From: Clostridium sardiniense
GTDB lineage: Bacteria; Bacillota; Clostridia; Clostridiales; Clostridiaceae
Direction of reading: 5' to 3'
Length of the DNA stretch: 64,000 nucleotides
NCBI RefSeq assembly: GCF_016907995.1
Contig: NZ_JAFBDA010000001.1
Coordinates: forward strand, 62,001-126,000
Shown: piece by piece, positions 52,400 to 60,449 of the stretch
Layout: the number at the start of each line of letters is the position of its first letter
How positions within the stretch are numbered: position 1 is the stretch's first letter
Position numbers and translations under genes: made by a program
The notes under the pieces: generated by a model
Databases searched by the model: none
Told to the model about the DNA's origin: nothing
What the model saw: only the letters and a program-made list of their open reading frames with translations

Positions 52400-54118
52400 A
52401 TGAATTATAAACATAAATATAATAATTGGTTAGAAAATGATTTATTTGATGAGATTATAAAAAATGAGCTTAAAAAAATAAAAGAAGAAAAAGAAATAGA
52501 AGATAGATTTTACAAAGATTTAGAGTTTGGTACTGGTGGACTTAGAGGAGTAATAGGTGCTGGGTCTAACAGACTTAATATATATACAGTAGGTAGAGTT
52601 ACTGAAGGACTAGCTAGATATCTAAGAGATAAATACAAAGATAATATATCAGTAAGTATTGCATACGATTCAAGAAATATGTCACCAGAATTCGCAGAAA
52701 CCGCAGCTCTTGTACTTGTTGCAAATGGAATAACGGCAAATCTTTTTGAAAGCCTTAGACCAACTCCAGAGTTATCATTTACTGTAAGAGAACTTAAGAG
52801 CAAAGCTGGAATAGTACTTACCGCTTCACATAATCCAAAGGAATACAATGGATACAAGGTTTATGGAGAAGATGGATGCCAAATAACAGATGAAGCTGCA
52901 AATGCAATAATAAGTGAGATAAATAATATTGATTATAAAGATATAAAAAAGATATCAAAACAAGAGGCTTTAAAAAATAAACTACTTAACATAATAGGAG
53001 AAGAAGTAGATAAGAAATTTATAGATACTTTAAAGGGACATACTATAAGAAAAGATTTAGTGAAAGAAAATGCTAAAGATTTAAAAATTATCTATACTCC
53101 AATACATGGTACAGGATTAATGCCAGTAACTAGAATATTAAAAGAACTTGGATATGAAAATCTACATATAGTAAAGGAGCAAGAAAAGCCAGATGGAAAT
53201 TTCCCGACAGCTTCATATCCGAACCCAGAAGATCCAAAAGTATTTAAGATTGCTCTTGATATGGCAAAGGAATTAAATCCAGATATAATATTTGGAACAG
53301 ATCCAGATGCTGATAGAATAGGAGCGGTAGTTAAAGATTCTAAAGGAGAATATCAAATACTTACAGGAAATCAAATGGGAGTTTTACTTACTCACTACAT
53401 ATTAGATTCTTATAAGGAATTAAATAATCTTCCTGAAAATGGTGCTGTAATTAAAACCATAGTTACTACAGAAATGGTAAGAAATATATGTAAGGAATAT
53501 AATGTAGAGCTTTTTGATGTACTTACAGGATTTAAATATATCGGTGAGATGATGACAGGATTTGAAAATACAAATAGTAACACATTCTTGTTTGGTTTTG
53601 AAGAAAGTTACGGATGTCTATTTGGAGATCATGCAAGAGATAAGGATGCGGTTATTGCAGCTCAAATGATTGCTGAAATGACTCTTTACTATAAGAGTAA
53701 GGGACTAAGTCTTTATGAAGGATTTATAAATCTTTGTGAAAAATATGGATACTATAAGGAAAACTTAATTTCTATTGAACTTAAAGGTAAAGAAGGACAA
53801 GAAAAGATTAAAGCTTGCTTAGATACTTTAAGAGAAAATCCTATTAAAGAAGTTAATGGGGTAAAGGTCAAGACATTCTTTGATTATAAAGAATCAGTAG
53901 AAAAAGACTTAGAGTCAGGAGAAATAAGAGACGTTAAGTTACCTAAATCTAATGTACTTAAGTATATTTTAGAAGATGGTTCATGGTTTGTTGTAAGACC
54001 ATCAGGAACTGAACCTAAGATGAAAGTATACTTAGCAGTAGTTGGATCTGATTTAGAAGATTCCAATAAGAAAGCTATAGAATTTGAAAAGAATATAATG
54101 CAAAATATAGAAATTTAA
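52400..54118 (+). CDS. pgcA: Phosphoglucomutase / phosphomannomutase (PgcA type)
   Basis: Interconverts glucose-6-P and glucose-1-P, and possibly mannose phosphates, supplying UDP-glucose and GDP-mannose synthesis. The 572 residues have the catalytic phosphoserine loop VLTASHNPKEYNGYK, metal loop GTDPDADRIG, sugar-binding FGFEESYG and phosphate-binding RPSGTEPKMK. Its place after manC, galE and glf fits precursor supply for the capsule. A terminator separates it from the capsule operon, so it probably has its own promoter. Confidence 0.95.
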   Translation: MNYKHKYNNWLENDLFDEIIKNELKKIKEEKEIEDRFYKDLEFGTGGLRGVIGAGSNRLNIYTVGRVTEGLARYLRDKYKDNISVSIAYDSRNMSPEFAETAALVLVANGITANLFESLRPTPELSFTVRELKSKAGIVLTASHNPKEYNGYKVYGEDGCQITDEAANAIISEINNIDYKDIKKISKQEALKNKLLNIIGEEVDKKFIDTLKGHTIRKDLVKENAKDLKIIYTPIHGTGLMPVTRILKELGYENLHIVKEQEKPDGNFPTASYPNPEDPKVFKIALDMAKELNPDIIFGTDPDADRIGAVVKDSKGEYQILTGNQMGVLLTHYILDSYKELNNLPENGAVIKTIVTTEMVRNICKEYNVELFDVLTGFKYIGEMMTGFENTNSNTFLFGFEESYGCLFGDHARDKDAVIAAQMIAEMTLYYKSKGLSLYEGFINLCEKYGYYKENLISIELKGKEGQEKIKACLDTLRENPIKEVNGVKVKTFFDYKESVEKDLESGEIRDVKLPKSNVLKYILEDGSWFVVRPSGTEPKMKVYLAVVGSDLEDSNKKAIEFEKNIMQNIEI

Positions 54119-54127
54119 ATATTATAA

Positions 54128-54160
54128 AAAGCAGCACTTATTATTTTGGTGCTGCTTTAA
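54128..54160 (+). terminator. Terminator of phosphoglucomutase
   Basis: AAAGCAGCAC pairs perfectly with GTGCTGCTTT around an 11-base loop. Confidence 0.85.
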
Positions 54161-54214
54161 TTATTTAAAATAGATAATAACAAATTTCTTAAATATATAG
54201 AAATAACATTGAAA

Positions 54215-54223
54215 TGTTATAAT
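54215..54223 (+). promoter_or_regulatory. Extended -10 promoter of the VanZ-family gene
   Basis: TGTTATAAT matches the extended -10 consensus, 43 bases before the start codon. It overlaps a small AACATT/AATGTT inverted repeat. Confidence 0.5.
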
Positions 54224-54265
54224 GTGGGATTATAATTAAAAGATAGTATTAAGAGGGGGAGTAAT

Positions 54266-54907
54266 ATGAGTAGTGATAGAGATGAAGAAATAAATAAAGC
54301 GAGAATAAGAAGAGTTAATAAGAATAATAAAGTACCTAATATAAATAAAGATATATTTATGGTTATATCAGTAATTATTTCTACCATAATTAATATAAAG
54401 TTTCTTATACCTTTCTGGGGGAAATTTGGGTATCAAAGAAATATATTTATTCAAGCAATATTTATAACTCTTACAGAAGTTATAATATATATTATTTTAA
54501 ATATAATTGTAAATAAAGAAAAACTATTAAGTCATGCAGATAATTTTATGATTATATATATATTATTTTTACTAGGAGTTACATTTTTTAAGAATAATTT
54601 GTATTCAATGCAATTTGTATTTAATCCATTTAGTACATTTTTTGAATTATTAAAAGGAGATATGACTTTTGCACTTATAAATATATTTGGAAATTTATTA
54701 ATGTATGTACCAGTTGGTATATATATTAAATACAAGACAAGCCGTAAAACTAAAGTACTTATAATATTATTTCTAATATATATTCTTATAGTTGAGCTTA
54801 CTCAAGGTATAACTAAGACTGGAACTTGTGATATGAATGATGTACTTATGAATACAATTGGATTTATAATTGGTATGAAGCTATATGACACTACTTTAAA
54901 AATATAA
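54266..54907 (+). CDS. VanZ-family membrane protein
   Basis: A 213-residue protein with a basic N-terminal tail and about five transmembrane helices. The VanZ pattern is clear in the second half: NIFGNLLMYVPVGIYI, then VELTQGITKTGTCDMNDVLMNTIGFIIG. VanZ-like proteins affect cell-surface properties and teicoplanin susceptibility in some species, but the biochemical role is not established. GAGGGGG precedes the ATG. It is monocistronic, between two strong terminators. Confidence 0.85.
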   Translation: MSSDRDEEINKARIRRVNKNNKVPNINKDIFMVISVIISTIINIKFLIPFWGKFGYQRNIFIQAIFITLTEVIIYIILNIIVNKEKLLSHADNFMIIYILFLLGVTFFKNNLYSMQFVFNPFSTFFELLKGDMTFALINIFGNLLMYVPVGIYIKYKTSRKTKVLIILFLIYILIVELTQGITKTGTCDMNDVLMNTIGFIIGMKLYDTTLKI

Positions 54908-54916
54908 AGTTTAAAT

Positions 54917-54966
54917 AAAAAATCACTTACTTAAATTAAAATATTTTTGTAAGTGATTTTTTTATT
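54917..54966 (+). terminator. Terminator of the VanZ-family gene
   Basis: AAAAATCACTTAC pairs with GTAAGTGATTTTT, followed by more T. The same stem sequence recurs in the terminator at 56887-56928. Confidence 0.85.
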
Positions 54967-55081
54967 TCTTAGAAATCAAAAGAATAATTTTAATAGAATA
55001 TTTACCAAATATTATTTAAATTTATTATAAAATATTAAATGTAACAATATAGACAAAATATTTATAAATCTAGGGGGAAGA

Positions 55082-55963
55082 ATGAAATTATTAAAAAGAA
55101 TACTATTAATTACAGTAACTGTGGCAGTAATCTTTGCTATAGGAGGATGCGGGAAAAGTAATAGATATGAATTTAAAGAAAAAGATAAATTCATTAAATT
55201 ACGAGAGGATTACACATCAAAATATAAAAGAAGTTATTTAGAAGAAGAAAAGCATATTTTGAGAGGTACTAAATTAAAATTAACATTAGAAAAATCAAAT
55301 TACATGTATTATGGAGAATTAAAGGATAATAAACCAAACGGTGAAGGGGTATTGCTTAAAAATACAGATAAAGACGATATTTATGCAATTAGATATGTTG
55401 GACAATTTAAAGATGGTACATATAATGGTTTTGGATTACACTATGATAATTTAGAGCTTATAGAAAATGAATATCTAAGTAATATGGGGATTGAATATTT
55501 ATCCTATGAAGGTGAATTTAAAAATGGAAGACATTCTGGAAGAGGGAAATTATACTCACCTAAAATAAATACAGATAACTATGAAGAAGCATTTAATAAC
55601 TATATAGATAAGAATGGTAAATTTATAGAAAACTTTAAAGATGAACTATATAAGAAATTAGATTCTGAGGTATGTATTTCTAATATGCCATTATTTCCTT
55701 CAAGATTCTCAGGATATGGTGAATTTAAAAATAACAAGTTAAATGGCAATGGAACTGAATATTATCAAAATGGGAATGTAAAGTATACTGGTGAATTTAG
55801 AAATGATGAATACTCAGGTTATGGAAAATTATATTATGAAAATGGAAATATAGAGTACGAAGGTAAATTTAAAAACTCTAAATATGAAGGAAAAGGCACT
55901 TTATATAATGAGGATGGTTCAGTTAAATATAAAGGAAAGTGGCTTAATGGAGATCAAAAATAG
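55082..55963 (+). CDS. MORN-repeat lipoprotein
   Basis: Predicted surface lipoprotein of 293 residues: signal peptide with lipobox AIGGC (cysteine at about residue 23), then about seven MORN-type repeats with the Y.G.F.....G.G pattern (YYGELKDNKPNGEG, YVGQFKDGTYNGFG, YEGEFKNGRHSGRG, GYGEFKNNKLNGNG, YTGEFRNDEYSGYG, YEGKFKNSKYEGKG, YKGKWLNG). The repeats are interrupted once by a roughly 60-residue insert. AGGGGGA precedes the ATG. MORN repeats are thought to be scaffold or lipid-contact modules; the role here is unknown. Confidence 0.82.
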   Translation: MKLLKRILLITVTVAVIFAIGGCGKSNRYEFKEKDKFIKLREDYTSKYKRSYLEEEKHILRGTKLKLTLEKSNYMYYGELKDNKPNGEGVLLKNTDKDDIYAIRYVGQFKDGTYNGFGLHYDNLELIENEYLSNMGIEYLSYEGEFKNGRHSGRGKLYSPKINTDNYEEAFNNYIDKNGKFIENFKDELYKKLDSEVCISNMPLFPSRFSGYGEFKNNKLNGNGTEYYQNGNVKYTGEFRNDEYSGYGKLYYENGNIEYEGKFKNSKYEGKGTLYNEDGSVKYKGKWLNGDQK

Positions 55964-55992
55964 ACAATCGATAATAGAATTTTAAATAAGAG

Positions 55993-56829
55993 GTGGCAAA
56001 GATAGATAAGAATATAAATAAAATAAAAAAAAGAAATAGAATATTAATTACAGGAACAATATCAATAGTAGTTATTGTTTCTATAGTTCTAGGAGTAACA
56101 TTTAAAATAAAAAATGATAAAGAACAAGCTAAAGCTGAAGCAGAAAGTATGGATCTATTAGCGAAAAAAGAAGCTGAATATAATGAAGGTAAAGTAAGCA
56201 AAGATAATAGCAAAGTTAATGATGTTAATGGTACTGAAAATAAAGATAATACATATAATTTAGATATTAAAGATAATGAAAAGAATGATTATAATATTAA
56301 TAAATCACATAAAAGCTTAGAAAATAATAAACAAGCAAAAGATGATAAAGAAATAAATAATGATGAAGATAATAATGTAGAAGAAAACTTAAAAGTAGAA
56401 AAGATTTATGTATCATCAACATTACAAGATCAGACTGGAGCAAATTATGACCCAAGTAATCTTATTGATGGAAGAAGTAATACTATATGGGCAGAGGGAG
56501 CAGAGGGGCCAGGAATAGAGCAATTTATAAGGATTGATTTTAATAAAAATAAAGTTGTAAAGAAATTATATATAATAAATGGATCTGCTAAATCTAAAAG
56601 ATTGTATTATGCAAATAATAGGGTTAAAATATTAAGATTAGATTTTGGAGATGGAGAAATTAAAGATTTTAAGTTACAAGATGATGTAATGGGAGAGCAG
56701 GAAATAAATTTAGGTAAAGGTATAGAAACACCATATGTAGGAATGACTATTTATGATGTTTATCAAGGAAATAAATATAATGATACATGTATATCAGATA
56801 TAAGAGCTGTTGGATATGATGTAGATTAA
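55993..56829 (+). CDS. Membrane-anchored protein with NADase-type glycan-binding domain
   Basis: A 278-residue protein: basic cytoplasmic tail, one transmembrane helix (ILITGTISIVVIVSIVLGVTF), a long charged Asn/Lys/Asp-rich linker (about 40-135) and a C-terminal discoidin-like beta domain (about 138-278; VSSTLQDQTGANYDPSNLIDGRSNTIWAEG). This resembles the NADase-type glycan-binding domain; no enzyme domain is present. The GTG at 55993 touches its own GAGG, whereas ATA at 56002 (followed by DKNINKIKK) lies six bases after GAGGTG, so an unusual ATA start is possible. It probably shares a transcript with the MORN gene, 29 bp upstream. Confidence 0.75.
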   Translation: MAKIDKNINKIKKRNRILITGTISIVVIVSIVLGVTFKIKNDKEQAKAEAESMDLLAKKEAEYNEGKVSKDNSKVNDVNGTENKDNTYNLDIKDNEKNDYNINKSHKSLENNKQAKDDKEINNDEDNNVEENLKVEKIYVSSTLQDQTGANYDPSNLIDGRSNTIWAEGAEGPGIEQFIRIDFNKNKVVKKLYIINGSAKSKRLYYANNRVKILRLDFGDGEIKDFKLQDDVMGEQEINLGKGIETPYVGMTIYDVYQGNKYNDTCISDIRAVGYDVD

Positions 56830-56886
56830 GAGATCAAAACTATAAAAGTTTAAAATATTCTTTTAAGAGTATAAGGTTTAAATAAG

Positions 56887-56928
56887 AATCACTTACAAAA
56901 ATAAAAATATTTTTGTAAGTGATTTTTT
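56887..56928 (+). terminator. Terminator after the NADase-type-domain gene
   Basis: AATCACTTACAAAAATA pairs perfectly over 17 bp with its complement, then TTTTTT. The outer stem is the same as in the terminator at 54917. Confidence 0.88.
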
Positions 56929-57018
56929 ATTTTAAAAAATATTTCACGAACATTGACAAAGGTATAGATATATAATATTATGTAAATATACGAAAGATAT
57001 TTAAAAAATAAACATTAA

Positions 57019-57088
57019 TTATCGTATAATATCAGAATATGGTCTGATAGTCTCTACCAAGTCACCGTAAATGACTTGACTACGATTT
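57019..57088 (+). promoter_or_regulatory. Purine riboswitch, guanine/hypoxanthine type
   Basis: The aptamer core is complete: P1 arms ATCGT/ACGAT, TATAAT after P1, P2 ATCAG/CTGAT enclosing AATATGG, TCTCTACC joining P2 and P3, P3 AAGTCA/TGACTT with loop CCGTAAA, and the final TGACTACG. The C in GACTA (position 74 in the usual numbering) predicts guanine or hypoxanthine; adenine switches have T there. The gene downstream is a purine permease. There is no clear T-run terminator after it. Instead AATCCT (57112-57117) can pair with AGGATT (57157-57162) over the ribosome-binding site. Confidence 0.95.
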
Positions 57089-57167
57089 TTCTAAAGGGCA
57101 ACCCTTAGATGAATCCTAAAAGATACGACAAAGAAAAAGCTTTAAAGTACTAAAGGAGGATTACAAG

Positions 57168-58478
57168 ATGAATTTTATTTCAAAATATTTTAATTTTGAA
57201 AAGAGAGGTGCTAGTTTTAAAGGAGAAATAATAGGTGGACTTACAACATTTATTACAATGTCATATGTCCTATTTGTTAATCCAGACATTCTAGGAGCCG
57301 CAGGAATGAATAAGAATAGTGTCTTTGTTGCAACAGCATTAGCAGCAGCAGTTGGTACACTAATAATGGGTATATATGCGAAATTCCCAATGGCACTTGC
57401 ACCAGGAATGGGACTAAATGCATTCTTTGCATTTACTGTTTGTGGAGAGATGGGTATTCCATGGGAAGTTGCTATTTCAGGAGTTTTACTTTCAGGAATT
57501 ATATTTATAATAATATCAGTAACAGGACTTCGTGAACTTATAATTAAAGCAATTCCGCAGAATTTAAAATATGCAGTTAGTGCAGGGATAGGATTATTTA
57601 TAGCCTTTGTTGGACTTAAAGGATCAGGAATTATAGTTGCAGATGCTTCAACTCTTGTTAAAATTGGAGATTTAACCAATCCTAAAGTTTTACTTGCTGT
57701 ATTTGGTCTTTTAGTAACAGCTATATTATTAGCTAGAAAAGTAAAAATTGCTATATTTGTTGGAATGGTATGTACAGTAATTGCTGGGGTGGTATTCGGA
57801 TTAATTGGAACACCAGATGCTATAGTTGCACCTATTCCATCATTAGAACCAACATTTGGCGTAGCTATTAAAAATTTAGGACAAGTATTTAATCCTCAAA
57901 TGTTAATGGTTGTATTTACGATGTTATTTATGGATTTTTTTGATACAGCAGGAACACTAGTTGCTGTTGGGTCAAAGGTAGGTTTAGTTAAAGAAGATGG
58001 ATCAATTGAAAATGGATCAAAGGCATTACTTTCAGATTCAGTTGCAACATGTGTTGGAGCAGTTTTTGGAACAACTAATACAACTTCATACATTGAATCA
58101 TTATCAGGTGCTTCAGTTGGAGCAAGAACAGGATTTTCAAGTGTTATAGTTGCTGGAATGTTCCTACTTTCAATGTTCTTTTCACCACTTTTATCAGTTG
58201 TAACTCCAGAAGTTACAGCTCCAGCATTAATAATTGTTGGATCACTTATGTGCTCATCTCTTGCAGATATAAACTGGAAAGAGCCAGAAATTGCAATACC
58301 AGCATTTTTAATAGTTATTTTAATGCCATTATCTTATAGTATTGCTATAGGAATAGCATTTGGATTCTGTACTTATGTTGTATTAATGATGTTTAAAGGT
58401 AGGTTTAAGGAAATACATCCTGTAATGTATACTTTAGCAGTATTATTTACATTCTACTTTGCATTTGGAATAGCATAG
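57168..58478 (+). CDS. pbuG: Guanine/hypoxanthine permease, NCS2 family (AzgA/PbuG type)
   Basis: Membrane symporter of 436 residues importing guanine and hypoxanthine. The AzgA-type features are present: GEIIGGLTTFITMSYVLFVNP, LAPGMGLNAFFAFTVC, the LKYAVSAGIGLFIAFVGLKGSG block, FMDFFDTAGTLVAVG and SYIESLSGASVGARTGFSSV. AAGGAGG precedes the ATG. The upstream guanine riboswitch independently supports the substrate; expression should fall when guanine is plentiful. Confidence 0.95.
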   Translation: MNFISKYFNFEKRGASFKGEIIGGLTTFITMSYVLFVNPDILGAAGMNKNSVFVATALAAAVGTLIMGIYAKFPMALAPGMGLNAFFAFTVCGEMGIPWEVAISGVLLSGIIFIIISVTGLRELIIKAIPQNLKYAVSAGIGLFIAFVGLKGSGIIVADASTLVKIGDLTNPKVLLAVFGLLVTAILLARKVKIAIFVGMVCTVIAGVVFGLIGTPDAIVAPIPSLEPTFGVAIKNLGQVFNPQMLMVVFTMLFMDFFDTAGTLVAVGSKVGLVKEDGSIENGSKALLSDSVATCVGAVFGTTNTTSYIESLSGASVGARTGFSSVIVAGMFLLSMFFSPLLSVVTPEVTAPALIIVGSLMCSSLADINWKEPEIAIPAFLIVILMPLSYSIAIGIAFGFCTYVVLMMFKGRFKEIHPVMYTLAVLFTFYFAFGIA

Positions 58479-58506
58479 CTTAGAAATATAATATCAGAAT
58501 AAAAAG

Positions 58507-58554
58507 CCTCCTAATTACAAAAGATTATTATGTAATCTATATGTTGTTAGGAGG
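58507..58554 (+). promoter_or_regulatory. Hairpin that masks the ribosome-binding site of the 35-residue protein
   Basis: CCTCCTAA (58507-58514) is the exact complement of TTAGGAGG (58547-58554), the ribosome-binding site of the next small gene; TTACA/TGTAA can pair inside. The hairpin is followed by TAATTTTATT, so it could also act as a terminator of the permease transcript. Confidence 0.5.
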
Positions 58555-58562
58555 TAATTTTA

Positions 58563-58670
58563 TTGGCTAAAAAAGATCAGCAATCATCATGGAATAGTAA
58601 AAGATTTAAAGCTCCACCAAAGAATGATGTAGATCCTGTTCCAGAGATTAAAGGAAAAGAGAAAAAATAA
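58563..58670 (+). CDS. Small basic protein of 35 residues, unknown function
   Basis: TTG start eight bases after a perfect AGGAGG, an open frame to TAA at 58670 and a strong terminator right after. The peptide begins MAKKDQQSSWNSKRF and is rich in Lys and Pro (KAPPKNDVDPVPEIKGKEKK), without a membrane helix. The consistent gene signals argue that it is real. No family is recognised. Its ribosome-binding site lies in a predicted hairpin. Confidence 0.6.
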   Translation: MAKKDQQSSWNSKRFKAPPKNDVDPVPEIKGKEKK

Positions 58671-58680
58671 AATTATAGTA

Positions 58681-58712
58681 AAAAAGGATGATTAATATTA
58701 ATCATCCTTTTT
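58681..58712. terminator. Bidirectional terminator, 32-base perfect palindrome
   Basis: AAAAAGGATGATTAAT followed at once by its exact complement, giving A-runs and T-runs on both strands. It ends the small gene on the plus strand, and it overlaps the last codons and stop of the Spo0E-like gene on the minus strand. Confidence 0.88.
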
Positions 58713-58841
58713 ATTATGGATTAGCTTCATTTGATTCACAATTTCATAGTCTAAAGCTTCACTAGCTCTTAAAGCCTCTATACTATCAAGCCCATGTTCA
58801 TCAATCATTTCATATAGTTTCTCTTTAAGAATATCAATCAT
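58698..58841 (-). CDS. Spo0E-like aspartyl-phosphate phosphatase
   Basis: A 47-residue protein on the minus strand: ATG at 58841, preceded by AGAGG, stop at 58698. The sequence MIDILKEKLYEMIDEHGL then SIEALRASEALDYEIVNQM fits the Spo0E family, a helical hairpin with the signature SxxLD (here SEALD). Family members remove phosphate from Spo0A or related response regulators and delay sporulation. It lies 43 bp downstream of an XRE regulator in the same direction, so the two probably form one operon. It is short, so identification is by pattern only. Confidence 0.75.
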   Translation of the reverse strand: MIDILKEKLYEMIDEHGLDSIEALRASEALDYEIVNQMKLIHNKKDD

Positions 58842-58884
58842 TTAAATACCTCTAATAATAGTTTTTGTATAATTTATTTTTAGA

Positions 58885-59370
58885 TTAAAAAAATTTTTTA
58901 TTTATTATTGGAGTTATTTCTTCTGCAAATTCAATTGTATTGTTTCTATGGTTCTTTATTTGTTTATGTTCTAATATTTCAACTATTTCATCAATTTCTT
59001 TAATCTTTAATTTTATCTCTTTATTAAGTTGTTTTAAGTGATTTTCATAATATTTTTTATTGTTTTTAAGTTTTCTAAGGAGTTTTTCTATATTAAATTT
59101 ATTTATATCGAAATTAAAAGTTGGGTCAGCAAATTTTGGAGTATCAAAAGGATAAGATTCAGTTGCAACTTTACCTTTAAGGAGTTCATCTATAGAGCAG
59201 TTAAAGAAGTCAGATATCTTTATTATCATATCTAAGTCAGGTTCGCTTATACCATTCTCGTAATTAGAATATGTAGAACGTGAGATTCCTAATTTCTCAG
59301 AGAGCTTTATTTGGCTTAAATCATTATCTAGCCGTAAATTTTTCAAGTTAACACAAAAATTATAATTCAT
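58885..59370 (-). CDS. XRE-family HTH regulator
   Basis: A 161-residue regulator. An N-terminal Cro/C1-type HTH (about 8-63: LKNLRLDNDLSQIKLSEKLGISR, YSNYENGISEPDLD, CSIDELL) is followed by a linker and a long helical, probably coiled-coil C-terminal part (about 92-140) for oligomerisation. It is co-directional with the Spo0E-like gene. An inverted repeat at 59420-59450 upstream may be its operator. The layout suggests control of entry into sporulation or a stationary-phase switch; targets are unknown. Confidence 0.85.
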   Translation of the reverse strand: MNYNFCVNLKNLRLDNDLSQIKLSEKLGISRSTYSNYENGISEPDLDMIIKISDFFNCSIDELLKGKVATESYPFDTPKFADPTFNFDINKFNIEKLLRKLKNNKKYYENHLKQLNKEIKLKIKEIDEIVEILEHKQIKNHRNNTIEFAEEITPIINKKFF

Positions 59371-59419
59371 AAAATCACCTAAATATAATATACCAAAAAC
59401 AGTAAATAAAAATTCGTTC

Positions 59420-59450
59420 TGACAAATAAATTAAATTTAAATTTTTGTCA
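59420..59450 (-). promoter_or_regulatory. Candidate operator/promoter of the XRE regulator
   Basis: TGACAAA and TTTGTCA form a perfect 7-bp inverted repeat with 17 bases between. Read on the minus strand one arm is part of TTGACA, a good -35 box; the -10 is weak (TATTTG). Confidence 0.4.
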
Positions 59451-59597
59451 AATTTAAAGTAATAAACATATATTAACATAAATTTACTTATGTGAGAATG
59501 CTATTATAGGAAGGTAATTATTATAAATTTCTTAATATTTCTTGTAAATTATAAATTGTATTTAAAAAATGATATAATTTATAATAATTAAATTAGA

Positions 59598-59629
59598 AAT
59601 TAGCTGAATAATAAATTAGTTGAATAATA
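59598..59629 (+). repeat. Tandem 16-bp direct repeat
   Basis: AATTAGCTGAATAATA (59598-59613) is followed directly by AATTAGTTGAATAATA (59614-59629), one mismatch. It lies 92 bases before the next start codon and could be a regulator site or simple slippage. Confidence 0.6.
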
Positions 59630-59720
59630 GATTAATTACTAAAATATTATTTTTATATAAAACAGTAAATATACGAGTGATAAAAACATACATAAAATAA
59701 GTTGTCGGAGGAAATAAATT

Positions 59721-60242
59721 ATGGAAAGCTTAATTAAATTAAAAGAATTAGATTTAATAAATTTGTATAATCCTGAAAATACCAAAATAAGTAATAAAAA
59801 TTTAGATATAAGCAGATATAAAGTTTTAGAATTAGATGAGGACTATCCATCAGACATATTTAAGGATATTTATGATATTCAATTAAAAGGAGATATTCCG
59901 ATAATACTTTATCCTGAAAAACTTATACCTATAATAGATAACATAAGTAATATAAACGACTTTGTTGATTCAGATTGTCTGTTTGTACTTGATGCAAAGA
60001 GTTTAGAAGGGGACTATGGAAGAGCAATAAAGAACACTTCAAAAACTTTATTGGAAAATAAAATCTATAGTTTTATCAATAAAAATAGAGTTTCTGAGGA
60101 AGATATAGATAAAGATATTTCAAGATATGAAGGGTATAATGGCATATTAGAAGAGAGTATTGAAAAATTAAATAATGAAGAATTAGTTGAATTCTATGGA
60201 AGAAGGATTAAGCCTAAGAAGAAATTACTTGGTATATTTTAA
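59721..60242 (+). CDS. Hypothetical protein, 173 residues
   Basis: A soluble, acidic protein without signal peptide or membrane helix, preceded by CGGAGGA. The sequence is mostly alternating charged and aliphatic residues (YKVLELDEDYPSDIFKDI, GDIPIILYPEKLIPIIDNI, DSDCLFVLDAKSLEGDYGRAIK) and looks like a small alpha/beta domain followed by helices, ending in a basic GRRIKPKKKLLGIF. No family is recognised. It stands alone, between the divergent region and the gene at 60450. Confidence 0.65.
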   Translation: MESLIKLKELDLINLYNPENTKISNKNLDISRYKVLELDEDYPSDIFKDIYDIQLKGDIPIILYPEKLIPIIDNISNINDFVDSDCLFVLDAKSLEGDYGRAIKNTSKTLLENKIYSFINKNRVSEEDIDKDISRYEGYNGILEESIEKLNNEELVEFYGRRIKPKKKLLGIF

Positions 60243-60449
60243 GGGACAAGCAAACTTAATTTAGATTAGATAAGGTAATATACTTTTATTATAGATATAG
60301 GATAGATAGTTTAATAAGACTATATATTCTATATTTTTTTATTTATATCAACAATTATTTTCCAAAATAATCTAATATACAATTAAAATTATGTGGATTA
60401 TATGTTAAAATTATGTAGTATATGAAATAATTTGTGGGGGGAAGATTGA

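Larger units (their letters stand above)
59371..59720. other. Divergent intergenic region between the XRE gene and the gene at 59721
   Basis: No gene is seen. It contains TGACAAA/TTTGTCA (59420-59450), a likely XRE operator overlapping a TTGACA-type -35 on the minus strand, and a tandem 16-bp repeat at 59598-59629. The rest is AT-rich without clear signals. Confidence 0.5.

Noticed and set aside
59598..59629. CRISPR-like repeat
   Set aside because: Only two adjacent 16-bp units without spacers or cas genes.
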